64,000 bases of DNA, from the NCBI RefSeq assembly GCF_047302405.1, contig NZ_CP154853.1:2170001-2234000 (forward strand). Direction: 5' to 3'. Below the pieces are notes generated by a model. That model had not been told where the DNA came from, ran no database searches, and saw only the letters and a list, made by a program, of their open reading frames with translations. The first letter of the stretch is position 1. Each line of letters starts with the position of its first letter. This stretch comes from Alkalihalobacillus sp047302405. GTDB taxonomy: Bacteria; Bacillota; Bacilli; Bacillales; Bacillaceae_D. Shown piece by piece: positions 25,496-35,174 of this stretch. The position numbers were made by a program, and so were the translations under genes.

Positions 25496-25576
25496 ATGGA
25501 CACTTCCTTCTCATTTAATTAACTGTATCAATCATTCAACAGTTATAAAAGCTTCCTTTAATAGGTCCAGCTTTTA

Positions 25577-25972
25577 TCATTTAGTGTTTTCCTCAATCAC
25601 AATCGTTCCATTAATATTGGTGAAAATTTGTTCATTTGCTTCTTCTCTTTTTAAAGCCGTAATAACCGTCTCATTTTTAGCGCTAATAATCAAAGCTGCC
25701 TCACTCGTTAAAACAAGGGAGTCATTAATCCCCATCTTTTTTGCTTGTTGCACTTTATCGCTTATTTTTTGCCATGTCATTTCATTAATCAAAATGCCAC
25801 GCTCAAGCATACGGCCTTCAGCATGTTTACTTACTTTTAATGGTGACGTTGGTTCAAGCTCTTTTTCTAAAAGACTCTTAAATTCTCCTGAAGTTGAACG
25901 CTTAGTTGGATGCTTTTGTGAAAGGGAATGCGGATGGACCATTTGCAAGGAGGCTAATATTCTCTTATCCAT
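25577..25972 (-). CDS. Flagellar operon protein of the TIGR02530 type
   Basis: 131 residues, no membrane segment. The core SKHAEGRMLERGILINEMTWQKISDKVQQAKKMGINDSLVLTSEAALIISAKNETVITAL matches the small conserved protein found between flgD and flgE in many Firmicutes, as I recall it. The role is not established. The start (MDKRILAS) is followed closely by the flgD stop, 5 nt away, so the two are coupled. Confidence 0.82.
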   Translation of the reverse strand: MDKRILASLQMVHPHSLSQKHPTKRSTSGEFKSLLEKELEPTSPLKVSKHAEGRMLERGILINEMTWQKISDKVQQAKKMGINDSLVLTSEAALIISAKNETVITALKREEANEQIFTNINGTIVIEENTK

Positions 25973-25977
25973 CCCTC

Positions 25978-26496
25978 TTATTCCACCTCGTTCTCCGTGT
26001 CATCTTTACCAACATTTGAACTAGGTTGTTCAGGTGATGTTGAAACAGGTTCAACCTGTACTAATTGGAAATTACTAATCCACGTATTATTATCTAATAA
26101 CAAACGAAGACTTCCGTCTGTTTCAATTTTGACCGACTTCACAGCATTTTCTAAATATTGAACATCGTGTCCGACTCCATTCTCACTATCAACAAGTTGC
26201 ATCCATTGCACATTTTTACCAATCAATTGACTATGAGTAACTAAACTTTGCGTGATTTGCATATCAACCATATATTGCATCGATTGATTCAGATTCGTCA
26301 TTTGTTCAAGACTTGAAAATTGAGCCATTTGTGAAATAAATTCACGATCGTCCATTGGGTTTGTCGGATCTTGGTTTTGCATTTGTGTAATCAAAAGTTT
26401 CAAAAAATCATCCTTCCCAAGCATATTAGAGCCACTTGATTGCATCGGTTGATTTTGAATACTTGAGAGCCACAAATTATTGTTAATCGCTGTCAT
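25978..26496 (-). CDS. flgD: Flagellar hook assembly scaffolding protein FlgD
   Basis: Caps the growing hook. 172 residues with the N-terminal FlgD signature LGKDDFLKLLITQMQNQDPTNPMDDREFISQMAQFSSLEQMTNL (about 26-70). The C-terminal part is short, as in Bacillus. It lies between fliK and the TIGR02530-type gene. Confidence 0.95.
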   Translation of the reverse strand: MTAINNNLWLSSIQNQPMQSSGSNMLGKDDFLKLLITQMQNQDPTNPMDDREFISQMAQFSSLEQMTNLNQSMQYMVDMQITQSLVTHSQLIGKNVQWMQLVDSENGVGHDVQYLENAVKSVKIETDGSLRLLLDNNTWISNFQLVQVEPVSTSPEQPSSNVGKDDTENEVE

Positions 26497-26513
26497 CTTA
26501 TCCCTCCTTTATC

Positions 26514-27866
26514 TTACACTTGCTCATCAAACGAATAAGACTCTAACCATTCATAAAAACTAGCTTCATCTTCTTCATTTTCAAACACTGGCTTCTCTTT
26601 CTCTTGTTCTTTCTGCTGAGAAGATTGTCCATTTTCTCGTTCAAATCGTTCCTTTTCTTCCGTTACTTCAATTCGTTCCACTTGTAGTTGTTGTTGCTGT
26701 AAAGCCTGGCGTAATTGGTTAATTTGGGATTCAATTAACTCCCGGGCACTTCCTGTTTGAGCAGTAATTTTTGCGACTAAACTTCCTTCTTGTTGAACAA
26801 TTTGAATATCTAATCTCCCTAAATGTTCAGGATAAAGTCTTACTTGAATGGTGTTAGCTGCTCCATTTGTCTTACTCGATAACAATTGTCGTTGGAAAAT
26901 TTGTTCGAGCTGCTTCAAAAATTGCTTTTGCATCACTTCTGGTTCTTGATTCACACCAAATCGAATCGTTGCCTGTTCAGCGTGTGACATCGTTTGAGCA
27001 AAAGGCATATCTGCAACTTTTTGATCTTGAGTTGCTTCTCCCCCAGTTAGTTGAACCGTATTGACAATCGTATGGTGGGATTGATTTAAACGTTGAACTA
27101 AAGCTAGCTGTTCGTCCTTTGGCCTCTCAGTATTTGGTTGAGAAGAAGTCACACTATCTTGTTTGATTTGTAACAAGTGTTCTTTTATGTATGTCAGCAC
27201 TTGTTTAACATCTATTGCCTCCTGTTTAGCTGTCGGCTGCTGAACTTGCTGTCCTACCTGTTGTTGAATAAACGTAAGAGCACGCTCTAATCGTTCATTT
27301 GGACCGTTCTCCATTAACAATTGTGCCACTTTGTTCTCTAGCATTGACCAGTCTTTAACTTGAAATTGATTAAAAGTAGCAACCAACTGAACGAGAGATG
27401 GACTTTTATCATTAACTTCTTGATTTGATTGAACAAAGGCGATAAGAATCTCTTCGGGAAAAAGCTCGATAAAATCAAGTAATAGTTCGGATTCATTTAC
27501 AAAAGTGCCGTTTCTATGTTGTTCCACTTCTAATTCGTTTGTTAGTGGAAATATATGAAGGAGCCAATTCGATAACTGTTCTTCCAGTTCAACCGCCTGT
27601 TCAATACTTTCATTTCCACTAAAAATATGAATCATTTGTTTAAATGAAAGCTCTTTTTCATTAGCTGGATCCTCTTTTAACCAATCTAAAAAAGCTTGGC
27701 TAGCAACAGTTAATGGCTCAGAAGAGTTCACTAATTGATTTGTCGGTTGTAATGTTTTATTTAACAGCTCTGAAAAAGATGATGAAGTTCCTTTTTCCCC
27801 CTGCTTTTCAAGAAGCTGAAGCATTGAATTTTGATTGGTTGGAGCCACATTTACAACGTTCTGCAC
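26514..27866 (-). CDS. fliK: Flagellar hook-length control protein FliK
   Basis: Secreted molecular ruler that sets hook length and triggers the export switch. 450 residues, Gln/Glu-rich and low in conservation except for the C-terminal domain (about 345-420: IQVRLYPEHLGRLDIQIVQQEGSLVAKITAQTGSARELIESQINQLRQAL). The start is a GTG preceded by an excellent AAAGGAGGTGA site. Position between ylxF and flgD is canonical. Confidence 0.92.
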   Translation of the reverse strand: MQNVVNVAPTNQNSMLQLLEKQGEKGTSSSFSELLNKTLQPTNQLVNSSEPLTVASQAFLDWLKEDPANEKELSFKQMIHIFSGNESIEQAVELEEQLSNWLLHIFPLTNELEVEQHRNGTFVNESELLLDFIELFPEEILIAFVQSNQEVNDKSPSLVQLVATFNQFQVKDWSMLENKVAQLLMENGPNERLERALTFIQQQVGQQVQQPTAKQEAIDVKQVLTYIKEHLLQIKQDSVTSSQPNTERPKDEQLALVQRLNQSHHTIVNTVQLTGGEATQDQKVADMPFAQTMSHAEQATIRFGVNQEPEVMQKQFLKQLEQIFQRQLLSSKTNGAANTIQVRLYPEHLGRLDIQIVQQEGSLVAKITAQTGSARELIESQINQLRQALQQQQLQVERIEVTEEKERFERENGQSSQQKEQEKEKPVFENEEDEASFYEWLESYSFDEQV

Positions 27867-27894
27867 TGTCTCACCTCCTTTCCATTAGAAGCAT

Positions 27895-27945
27895 TGAAAA
27901 ACAGTCTACTCGTTAAGATATGGTTACATTAGTTAGCTTACTCCG
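27895..27945 (+). repeat. Dispersed repeat fragment, copy 1
   Basis: This 51-bp stretch in the ylxF-fliK gap matches 63890-63944 (minus strand) with about four mismatches and one 4-bp indel; the shared core is TCTACTCGTTAA then ATATGGTT and GTTAGCTTACTCCG. In this copy the reading frame open in the other copy is closed by a TAG. No function is evident. The rest of the 200-bp gap holds a small inverted repeat (AAACCTA/TAGGTTT) near 27988-28010 and nothing else recognisable. Confidence 0.6.
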
Positions 27946-28065
27946 TTATGGATAATTTAAAAAACGATGACCGCCAGTCTAATAAGAAACCTAATAACCT
28001 TAGGTTTTCTCTTGAAAGTTAAAATCAAGACTTTTTTAGTTACCTCTTTCAAATGTTTGTAGAAA

Positions 28066-28638
28066 TTAATTATCTACAAGTCGGTTCATAATTTCTGCTG
28101 CCCTTTCACTATCTAAGCGAGCAATAATATTCCCTCGATGTTCTGATGAGATTTGCATGAGGTGAGCCATTGTCTCGTCAATCGAAAGCTCTGCAATGAT
28201 ACGAGCAGCATTTTTAGCTGACATATTTTCATAAATTTGGCCAACTTCATTGGCAGAATTTCCAGGATTGGTATGTTCAGCTGTTTGTGTCGGCTCCATT
28301 TGTTCTACTTCTTCTTGCAATTGCCCATTCTCTTGTTCAAGCTCTGTAATCAATAAGTCTTTTTCTTCTATTAATTGATTAAGAGTGGCTAATTGTTGCT
28401 GGTGCTCGTTTAATTGAAGTTGTAATTGCTCAATTTGTGCGTTCATTTCAGCCTCAGCTTCATTTCCAGTTAAATTTGAAATAACCGGTAGTGAACGAGC
28501 CATGTCCTTCATTCGATTAATTGTCGGGTGTTCTACGACCGTCATCAAAACGATAGCGACTGTTAACAATACGGCTGCCGGAATGATAAACACCATTAAA
28601 AACCATGTTCCTTTTCGTTGCTTTTTCGTTTCATTCAT
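28066..28638 (-). CDS. ylxF: YlxF: membrane protein with MgtE-N-like domain
   Basis: 190 residues: basic N-terminus, one membrane segment (about 12-36), a long coiled coil (about 62-118, rich in Glu/Gln) and a C-terminal MgtE-N-like repeat (YENMSAKNAARIIAELSIDETMAHLMQISSEHRGNIIARLDSERAAEIMNRL). In Bacillus this gene follows fliJ in the fla/che operon. It is proposed to help motor assembly by analogy with the related MotE protein of some species, but its role is not proven. Confidence 0.88.
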   Translation of the reverse strand: MNETKKQRKGTWFLMVFIIPAAVLLTVAIVLMTVVEHPTINRMKDMARSLPVISNLTGNEAEAEMNAQIEQLQLQLNEHQQQLATLNQLIEEKDLLITELEQENGQLQEEVEQMEPTQTAEHTNPGNSANEVGQIYENMSAKNAARIIAELSIDETMAHLMQISSEHRGNIIARLDSERAAEIMNRLVDN

Positions 28639-28654
28639 TCGCCATCACCCTGTT

Positions 28655-29092
28655 TTACCTTTTGGAATACATCAAAACAGACATTTCATCCATTAGAACG
28701 TTCTCTAAATGGGTTTGTTCTTGTTCGTACGCTGTATGTTTGAGTTCTTTCATTTTTTGATATTTTTTAAACTCAATCGTTCGTTCCACAAGCTCTTGCT
28801 GTTTTTTTTGCATATTATTTCGAGCGATTTGAGTTTTAACTTGTTGTTTGTTAATCTCTTCTTGCAAGCGGAGGAATTGAGATTGCTGCTGCTGAATATC
28901 CCCAATCGTAATTCCTGTTTGAATTCGATTTCGGGCATTGTCTTCTAAACTTTCTTTTGACTTTAATAAGTTGTATAAAATCGTTGCCTTCTGCTCAAAA
29001 TCATCGACTGCTTTTGAATAAATCGATTGCCCTTCTTTTTTTTCTCTTTCCTTTAATTCCATTACTTTTTGTAAAGAAAAGTGGAAGGCCAT
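28655..29092 (-). CDS. fliJ: Flagellar export protein FliJ
   Basis: Coiled-coil stalk of the FliH-FliI ATPase complex. 145 residues, almost all helical and charged. The start chosen is ATG 29090-29092 (MAFHFSLQKVMELKEREK) with GAGGTG 7 nt upstream; the earlier in-frame start would add a non-conserved MVKRCCK. It overlaps no gene but begins one base from the fliI stop. Confidence 0.94.
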   Translation of the reverse strand: MAFHFSLQKVMELKEREKKEGQSIYSKAVDDFEQKATILYNLLKSKESLEDNARNRIQTGITIGDIQQQQSQFLRLQEEINKQQVKTQIARNNMQKKQQELVERTIEFKKYQKMKELKHTAYEQEQTHLENVLMDEMSVLMYSKR

Positions 29093-29093
29093 T

Positions 29094-30410
29094 TTACAAC
29101 ACCTCTTTACCAAACTTTTGAACTAATCGTTCGATCGATTCTGTTAATGAAATATTTTCTTCGGTCGTTTGCTGCAAAAATTGGATAATATCAGGGTAAA
29201 GAGCGACTGCTTGGTCAATATCTGGTGATGACCCTCTCTTATAAGCGCCAATTTGAATTAAATCCTCCGCTTCTAAGTAGGTAGAAAGAACCCCTCTGAC
29301 CTTTTTAGCGATCTGTTTATGTTCCTTGCTGACGATATCATCCATCACCCGACTAATACTTTTTAAAATGTTTATCGCTGGATAATGTCCTTTATTGGCA
29401 AGCTGTCTTTCTAAAACAAAATGACCATCTAAAATTCCACGCACGGCATCCGCGATCGGTTCATTCATGTCATCACCATCAACCAATACCGTATAAAAAG
29501 CCGTAATACTTCCGTCAGCACTCGTTCCAGAACGCTCCAATAATTTTGGTAACATCGCAAATACACTTGGTGTGTATCCTTTAGTTGTTGGTGGCTCACC
29601 AATAGCTAGTCCAATTTCTCGTTGGGCCATGGCGAATCTTGTGACTGAATCCATCATCAAGTTGACATTTAAACCTTGATCACGAAAATATTCTGCAATT
29701 GCGGTTGCCGTCATCGCCCCTTTAATACGCATTAATGCGGGTTGATCAGACGTTGCTACAACCATAATCGTATTTTTTAATCCATCTTCACCTAAATCAC
29801 GCTCAATAAAATCTTTCACTTCACGTCCACGTTCCCCGATAAGGGCAATGACATTAATATCAGCAGCCGACTTTTTGGCAATCATCGCCATTAGCGTACT
29901 TTTTCCGACACCACTTCCGGCAAAAATCCCAACACGTTGCCCTTTACCAACTGTTAAAAACGTATCAATCGCTCGAACTCCTAAACTCATCGCCTCAGTA
30001 ATTCGTGGCCGTAACAAAGGATTAGGAGGAGCACTTTCAGTCGGGAAAGACGTCAACCCTTTAGGAAGTGACATTCCGTCTAATAGTTCACCACATCCAT
30101 CAATCACTTTCCCAATTAAAGAATAGCCGACTTTTACTTGTAATGGTTTTCCAGTTGCCTCCACAAGGCAACCAGGTGAAATCTCTGACGTAGAATTTAA
30201 AGGCATTAATAATACATTTTCGTCACGAAAACCAACAACCTCTGCCTTCACTTTTTTATTAAACTTTTTTCCAACAAGGATATAACACAGTTCACCTACT
30301 GATGCTTGAGGGCCTTTTGCTTCGATCGTTAGTCCGACGACTCTTGTTACTTTTCCGTACCACTTATAAGGAGATAATTCCATTATTTTGTCAGCGATAA
30401 GCTTATTCAT
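29094..30410 (-). CDS. fliI: Flagellum-specific ATPase FliI
   Basis: Hexameric F1-beta-like ATPase of the export machine. 438 residues; Walker A in GIFAGSGVGKSTLMAMIA (about 162-179), ALIGERGREVKDFIE, Walker B region NVNLMMDSVTRFAMAQREIGLAIGEPPTTKGYTPSVF, and a C-terminal helical domain. It overlaps fliH by 4 bp. Confidence 0.97.
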   Translation of the reverse strand: MNKLIADKIMELSPYKWYGKVTRVVGLTIEAKGPQASVGELCYILVGKKFNKKVKAEVVGFRDENVLLMPLNSTSEISPGCLVEATGKPLQVKVGYSLIGKVIDGCGELLDGMSLPKGLTSFPTESAPPNPLLRPRITEAMSLGVRAIDTFLTVGKGQRVGIFAGSGVGKSTLMAMIAKKSAADINVIALIGERGREVKDFIERDLGEDGLKNTIMVVATSDQPALMRIKGAMTATAIAEYFRDQGLNVNLMMDSVTRFAMAQREIGLAIGEPPTTKGYTPSVFAMLPKLLERSGTSADGSITAFYTVLVDGDDMNEPIADAVRGILDGHFVLERQLANKGHYPAINILKSISRVMDDIVSKEHKQIAKKVRGVLSTYLEAEDLIQIGAYKRGSSPDIDQAVALYPDIIQFLQQTTEENISLTESIERLVQKFGKEVL

Positions 30411-31195
30411 TCATGTAACCCCTCTAATATTTCTTGCAGTTGATTTTTCAACTCTAGTAATTGCCGATCAAGGGTCGCTTCCATTCTTCCTAAACGAGTT
30501 TCAACCACACAGCCATTCGTCGGCAAATTGAGATCGGGGTAAATAAATAGAGTTTCCGTCCGACTTAAAAGTTGTTTCAATTCCTCTTTTTGTTTAACCG
30601 TATGCTCATACCAAGCGGGGGTTACGTATAATTTCACTTCTTCATGCTCTCTAACTTCCTGCATCACTTGTTTTAGCATTTGATTCCAGTGTTCCGTATT
30701 TAGTTCAAGTCTCTCACCTAGTACTCGCTTCGCCAAAAGATGTGCGATATCGATCATTTGTGGTTCTGCTTCTAAAAGCATTTGTTTGTAATCATGCTTA
30801 GCCACTTCGATAATATGAGAAGCTTCCGCTAATTTTTGCTCATACTGCCGAAAAGCTTCTTCTTTACCTTGTTCAAAGCCACTTTGATACCCTGATTGAA
30901 TCGCTTCTTCTTTAAGGAGTTCGATTTCTTCTAGTTGCTTTTGCCGCGATTTGTTTAGTTGGAGTTGCATTTGTTCGATTTCTAACTCAGCTTGTTCTTT
31001 TAAACGCTTCGCCTCATCTTCTGCCTGTTGGAGTAAAGACTCGATTTCTTGTTTTTTTTGTTGTTCATTTACATTTAGTTCCGAATTAACTTCATTTAAG
31101 ACGGGATTAAATTGCTCAAGAGGCCGAATTATAATCTTTTTTCCTTCCGTTTTACTCGTATGAGGTGACTTTATGACATTAGACAACAATATCAT
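30407..31195 (-). CDS. fliH: Flagellar export ATPase regulator FliH
   Basis: Regulates FliI and links it to the C-ring. About 262 residues; the middle (45-110) is a Glu/Gln-rich coiled coil and the C-terminal half has the FliH/HrpE-like domain (MLLEAEPQMIDIAHLLAKRVLGERLELN). The start overlaps the fliG end; ATG 31193-31195 (MILLSNVIKSP) is chosen because it follows GGTGGAGGAG, but a TTG two codons later is equally possible. Confidence 0.92.
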   Translation of the reverse strand: MILLSNVIKSPHTSKTEGKKIIIRPLEQFNPVLNEVNSELNVNEQQKKQEIESLLQQAEDEAKRLKEQAELEIEQMQLQLNKSRQKQLEEIELLKEEAIQSGYQSGFEQGKEEAFRQYEQKLAEASHIIEVAKHDYKQMLLEAEPQMIDIAHLLAKRVLGERLELNTEHWNQMLKQVMQEVREHEEVKLYVTPAWYEHTVKQKEELKQLLSRTETLFIYPDLNLPTNGCVVETRLGRMEATLDRQLLELKNQLQEILEGLHE

Positions 31196-32198
31196 CTCCT
31201 CCACCACGAGCTATAACAATTTCACCAGCTTCTTCTAAGCGACGGATAATCGTAACAATACGTGATTGAGCCTCTTCTACATCTCGTAATCGAACAGGCC
31301 CCATATATTCCATTTCTTCTTTAAAGGCTTCTGCCATTCGATTTGACATATTGCTAAGAACAACATCTTTTACTTCATCGCTCGCTACTTTTAAAGCAAG
31401 TTGTAAATCATCGTTTTCAACATCACGAATCACTCGTTGAATCGAGCGATTATCAAGGGTCACAATGTCTTCGAATATAAACATACGTTTTTTAATTTCA
31501 TCAGCAAGTTCTGGATCTTGAATTTCTAACGCATCTAAAATCGTACGTTCTGTACTCCGATCCACACTATTTAAAACATCGACAACAGACTCAATTCCAC
31601 CTGCATCCGTATAATCTTGGGTAACGGTCGCGGACAGTTTTTGCTCCAAAATCATTTCGACTTCATTAATGATTTCGGGTGACGTTCGGTCCATTAAAGC
31701 GATTCGTTTAGCAACATCTGCTTGCACCTCATGAGATAATTCAGACAATATTTGTCCGGCTTGCTCACTTTCTAGATAAGATAAAATAAGGGCAATTGTT
31801 TGTGGATGCTCATTTTGAATAAAGTTCAAAATTTGAGCAGGCTCTGCCTTTCTCGCAAAATCAAATGGGCGCACTTGTAAAGTCGATGTTAATCGATTAA
31901 TAATATCCATCGCTGCTTGTTCACCAAGAGCCTTCTCTAATATACTTTTGGCATAGCCAATTCCACCTTGAGCAATATAATCCTGAGCCAATACTAGAGA
32001 ATGGAATTGTTCTAAAATCTCTTCCTTTAATTCGCTTTCCACTTTACGGACATTAGAGATTTCTAATGTCAATTGTTCAATTTCATCTTCTCTTAAATGT
32101 TTATAAACATTAGCTGCCACATCAGGTCCTAAGGAGATCAGGAGAACCGCAGCTTTTTGTTTTCCAGTTAAACCTCTTTTTGCTCTTGCCAAGGTCAT
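31179..32198 (-). CDS. fliG: Flagellar motor switch protein FliG
   Basis: C-ring protein that contacts the stator and generates torque. 339 residues; N-terminal MS-ring-binding domain (LTGKQKAAVLLISLGPDVAANVYKHL), central EHPQTIALILSYL armadillo motif near 130, and a C-terminal torque helix with conserved charged residues (FEDIVTLDNRSIQRVIRDVENDDLQLALK). Confidence 0.97.
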   Translation of the reverse strand: MTLARAKRGLTGKQKAAVLLISLGPDVAANVYKHLREDEIEQLTLEISNVRKVESELKEEILEQFHSLVLAQDYIAQGGIGYAKSILEKALGEQAAMDIINRLTSTLQVRPFDFARKAEPAQILNFIQNEHPQTIALILSYLESEQAGQILSELSHEVQADVAKRIALMDRTSPEIINEVEMILEQKLSATVTQDYTDAGGIESVVDVLNSVDRSTERTILDALEIQDPELADEIKKRMFIFEDIVTLDNRSIQRVIRDVENDDLQLALKVASDEVKDVVLSNMSNRMAEAFKEEMEYMGPVRLRDVEEAQSRIVTIIRRLEEAGEIVIARGGGDDIVV

Positions 32199-32204
32199 AC
32201 CCTC

Positions 32205-33776
32205 CTAGTCTTCCGAGAGCCAAGTTCGTAATAATTTTGAAAAGTCTTCCGGTTTTTCTTTTGCCATCTTTTCAAGCTGTCTACGCTTGGTTTCATGCTC
32301 ACTTATGTCTTCATCTAATAATTCTTCAATATCATAAGAAATCAGCTTTTCTTCTTCCTCAACTATTTCTTCCTTCTTTCTTCCTTTAAGTAATAAAAGA
32401 AGTAAAGCGATAATAATAACAAGTACGATCGCTCCTGCTACATATAACCAAGTTGGAACGGCCATGTTAGGAGACTCTTCAAATACTACTTTCCCTTGAA
32501 ACGGCTGAGACGAGACAAAAATACGTTCATTAATCATCGCATCGCTCATTTCTTCTTCACTAATCGTTGGAAGCGATGTTCGTACGACTGTCGCTAAAAT
32601 TTGTTGAATATCATTAATTTGTTGAGGCGGTAACTGTGCCATTCCCTCTGGCGGTTCAACCATTACTTGTATACCGATATCACGAATTTGATAAGGACTT
32701 TCAACAATTTCACGATTTATCCGATTCACTTCCGTATTAATTCGTTCTTCTGTTCGTTCCGATTCAGATTCACCCGCACCGTCTACCCCTTGATAATTTG
32801 GAATTTCATCACCTGTTCCAGCAATTCCACCGATACTAGAACCAGAGCTACTATAAGCTTCCTCGACACGTTCAACACTAACCACAATGCCTTCCATCGT
32901 TTCTTCATTGACTGGTGTCACTAGTTGTTCCATTCGATTTTCTTGAGTAAAGTCAATATCTGTTGTGACTGATACAAGCACTTTATCCCGACCAACAATC
33001 GTTCCTAACATTTGTTGCAAACTTTGGGTAATATCTTGCTCAATATCCTTTTGAATTTTCCGTTGTTGTTCAAAAGCTGCTAGGACAGAAGAGCTATTTT
33101 CATCTTCGTAAAAATAACTATTAAACATTTGATCAGATATGCCGATATTTTCTATAGGAAGATTCGGAACACTTCTTGATGCTAAATGATAAAGGGCTCG
33201 AACTCGATTTTCATCCAACGAGTAACCTGGTGCTACATTTAAGATAATCGCCGCAGTCGCACTTTGTTTTTCAGCGTTTAACCAAACACTATCTTCAGGT
33301 AATGTAATCATGACATTCGCATTTTGAATCCCGTCAATCGAACTGATCAGATTTTCTAGCTCAGTTTGAATGGCCGCCCGTTCGATAACTCGAAATTCAT
33401 TATCCGTCATTCCAAAACCCATTTGGTCTTGAATCGATGTGTAATCAATATTCCCACTGTTCGGAATGCCCTCAGCAGCAAGTTCCACTTTTAAATTGTC
33501 AACAATTGGTTCGGGAACCATTATCGTTGTGCCATTATCACTCACCTTTGAAGACACCCCTCGTGAATCGAGCGTTGCTTTAATTTGACCTGTTTCTTGA
33601 ACACTTAAATTGCTATATAAAGGAACAAATGTTGTTCTAGTACTAAAGAAAAGTAACAGACTGACAAAGATAATCATTCCAATTAGTCCAATAACAAAAT
33701 ACCGCTTTTGCGTTTCTGTTCTCTCTGTCCAGTAATTTGTTACTTTTTCTTTGTATGTTAATAATTTCTCGTTCAT
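32205..33776 (-). CDS. fliF: Flagellar MS-ring protein FliF
   Basis: Forms the MS ring in the cytoplasmic membrane. 523 residues from ATG 33774-33776 (MNEKLLTYKEKV) following TAGGAGGAG. Two membrane segments (about 25-45 and 437-460) flank the periplasmic-side ring-building domains, and the C-terminal tail (EELLDEDISEHETKRRQLEKMAKEKPEDFSKLLRTWL) binds FliG. An earlier in-frame start would overlap the ribosome site. Confidence 0.97.
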   Translation of the reverse strand: MNEKLLTYKEKVTNYWTERTETQKRYFVIGLIGMIIFVSLLLFFSTRTTFVPLYSNLSVQETGQIKATLDSRGVSSKVSDNGTTIMVPEPIVDNLKVELAAEGIPNSGNIDYTSIQDQMGFGMTDNEFRVIERAAIQTELENLISSIDGIQNANVMITLPEDSVWLNAEKQSATAAIILNVAPGYSLDENRVRALYHLASRSVPNLPIENIGISDQMFNSYFYEDENSSSVLAAFEQQRKIQKDIEQDITQSLQQMLGTIVGRDKVLVSVTTDIDFTQENRMEQLVTPVNEETMEGIVVSVERVEEAYSSSGSSIGGIAGTGDEIPNYQGVDGAGESESERTEERINTEVNRINREIVESPYQIRDIGIQVMVEPPEGMAQLPPQQINDIQQILATVVRTSLPTISEEEMSDAMINERIFVSSQPFQGKVVFEESPNMAVPTWLYVAGAIVLVIIIALLLLLLKGRKKEEIVEEEEKLISYDIEELLDEDISEHETKRRQLEKMAKEKPEDFSKLLRTWLSED

Positions 33777-33830
33777 GGCTCCTCCTACAATCAAAAGCAG
33801 TAGAGAATTTTGACTATCTTCATTTTTCTA

Positions 33831-34139
33831 TTAAACTTGCATTCTCATAATTTCCTGATAGGCTTCAACGACTTTATTACGCACTTCTACAGTAGCTTGA
33901 AGGGCAACAGATGCTTTTTGACCTGCGATCATAACCTCATGTAAGTCATCAATTTGACCTGTTACAAGTTGCTGTGTTTTTTGCCCGGACTCTTGTTGCA
34001 ATTGATTGACATTATTTAAAGCATCTTTAAAGGCCGCTTTAAACGACGCTTCTGCCTCGGCAGGTGTTTGTAGGACCTTTTGACTTTGCATTTCATTTGT
34101 TTTCAACACAAACGGAGACTGTATGCTGTTTATTTCCAT
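33831..34139 (-). CDS. fliE: Flagellar hook-basal body complex protein FliE
   Basis: Joins the MS ring to the rod. 102 residues from ATG 34137-34139 (MEINSIQSPF); a GTG three codons earlier is too close to AGGA. The conserved C-terminal half is seen (FKDALNNVNQLQQESGQKTQQLVTGQIDDLHEVMIAGQKASVALQATVEVRNKVVEAYQEIMRMQV). Confidence 0.95.
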   Translation of the reverse strand: MEINSIQSPFVLKTNEMQSQKVLQTPAEAEASFKAAFKDALNNVNQLQQESGQKTQQLVTGQIDDLHEVMIAGQKASVALQATVEVRNKVVEAYQEIMRMQV

Positions 34140-34163
34140 TATCTTCACATCCTATTTCTTCAA

Positions 34164-34628
34164 TTAACCTTTTCCGATCTCTAAAGCTTTCATCAACAAA
34201 TTCTTTGAAGCGTTCATCGCCGTCACATTCGCTTCATATGACCTAGATGCACTCATTAAATCGACCATTTCCCGAAGCGGATCAACATTTGGCATCGATA
34301 CATAGCCTTCTTCATTCGCATCAGGATGCTCTGGTTGATAAATGAGTTTAAATGGAGACATATCATCAACTAATGCCGTTGCTTTTACCCCTTGACCGAC
34401 AGAACCACTTGAATTCATCGCTCTAGATAACTGAGCCGAAAAAGGGCTTTGATTTCCTGATTGAGGAGCTAATGAAACCATCTTTCTTCGATAAGGCTGC
34501 CACTCGCCATTAACATACTCACCTCGAGTTGTTTCAGCATTTGCCATATTAGCCGATACAACATCCATTCGAAGACGCTGAGCCGTTAACGCTGATGCAC
34601 TAATATTCACACTATTAAAGATTGTCAT
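34164..34628 (-). CDS. flgC: Flagellar basal-body rod protein FlgC
   Basis: Proximal rod protein. 154 residues; N-terminal rod motif NISASALTAQRLRMDVVSANMANAETTRGEYVNGEWQPYRRK and C-terminal NVDPLREMVDLMSASRSYEANVTAMNASKNLLMKALEIGKG. It follows flgB by 5 nt. Confidence 0.97.
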   Translation of the reverse strand: MTIFNSVNISASALTAQRLRMDVVSANMANAETTRGEYVNGEWQPYRRKMVSLAPQSGNQSPFSAQLSRAMNSSGSVGQGVKATALVDDMSPFKLIYQPEHPDANEEGYVSMPNVDPLREMVDLMSASRSYEANVTAMNASKNLLMKALEIGKG

Positions 34629-34633
34629 TTAAT

Positions 34634-35032
34634 TTAACTACCTCCTCTAATGACCATTTTTAAGTTTGAAAAATTCCCATTAAGCCGGTCAATTAAGCCA
34701 TTATAGTAAATTTGATTTTTCGCTAACTCTGTCATTTCCAAATCAATATCAACATTACCACCATTATGATTATAGGAACTATTTCCCTTTGTGAGAATAG
34801 GACTAGAAAAGCTCGAACTTTTAAAATCAACATGTTTTTCATTAGTTCGATGTGCTTCCAATTTTGAACGGGAAAGTTCCTGATTTAATAACTGCTCAAA
34901 TGATACTCGCTGTGCTTTATAATTCGGCGTATCAACATTCGCTATATTTTGCGAAATGGCTTTATGCTGCATTTGAGCCCCATTTAACCCTTGCTCTAAC
35001 ATTCGGAAAGTCGTTCCCGAAAATAAATTCAC
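34634..35032 (-). CDS. flgB: Flagellar basal-body rod protein FlgB
   Basis: First gene of the fla/che operon; proximal rod subunit. 132 residues from GTG 35030-35032 (MNLFSGTTFRMLEQGLNG), 8 nt after GGAG. A GTG three codons upstream overlaps the ribosome site and was set aside. The rod motif AISQNIANVDTPNYKAQRVSFEQLL is present. Confidence 0.94.
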   Translation of the reverse strand: MNLFSGTTFRMLEQGLNGAQMQHKAISQNIANVDTPNYKAQRVSFEQLLNQELSRSKLEAHRTNEKHVDFKSSSFSSPILTKGNSSYNHNGGNVDIDLEMTELAKNQIYYNGLIDRLNGNFSNLKMVIRGGS

Positions 35033-35174
35033 TTTTTTCACTCCAATCTTTTAAACCCTTAACATATGCCTTCTAAATATTCTATATTTCTACAAAATCC
35101 TACATATTACTCTCTATGAAAATTGTAATAAACATTGGGACAAATGTCTAACACCGTTTTACCTATTTTCACAT

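Noticed and set aside
35041..35100. Possible CodY box (AATATTTAGAA) before flgB
   Set aside because: It matches only about 9-10 of the 15 consensus positions in very AT-rich DNA, so chance is likely.
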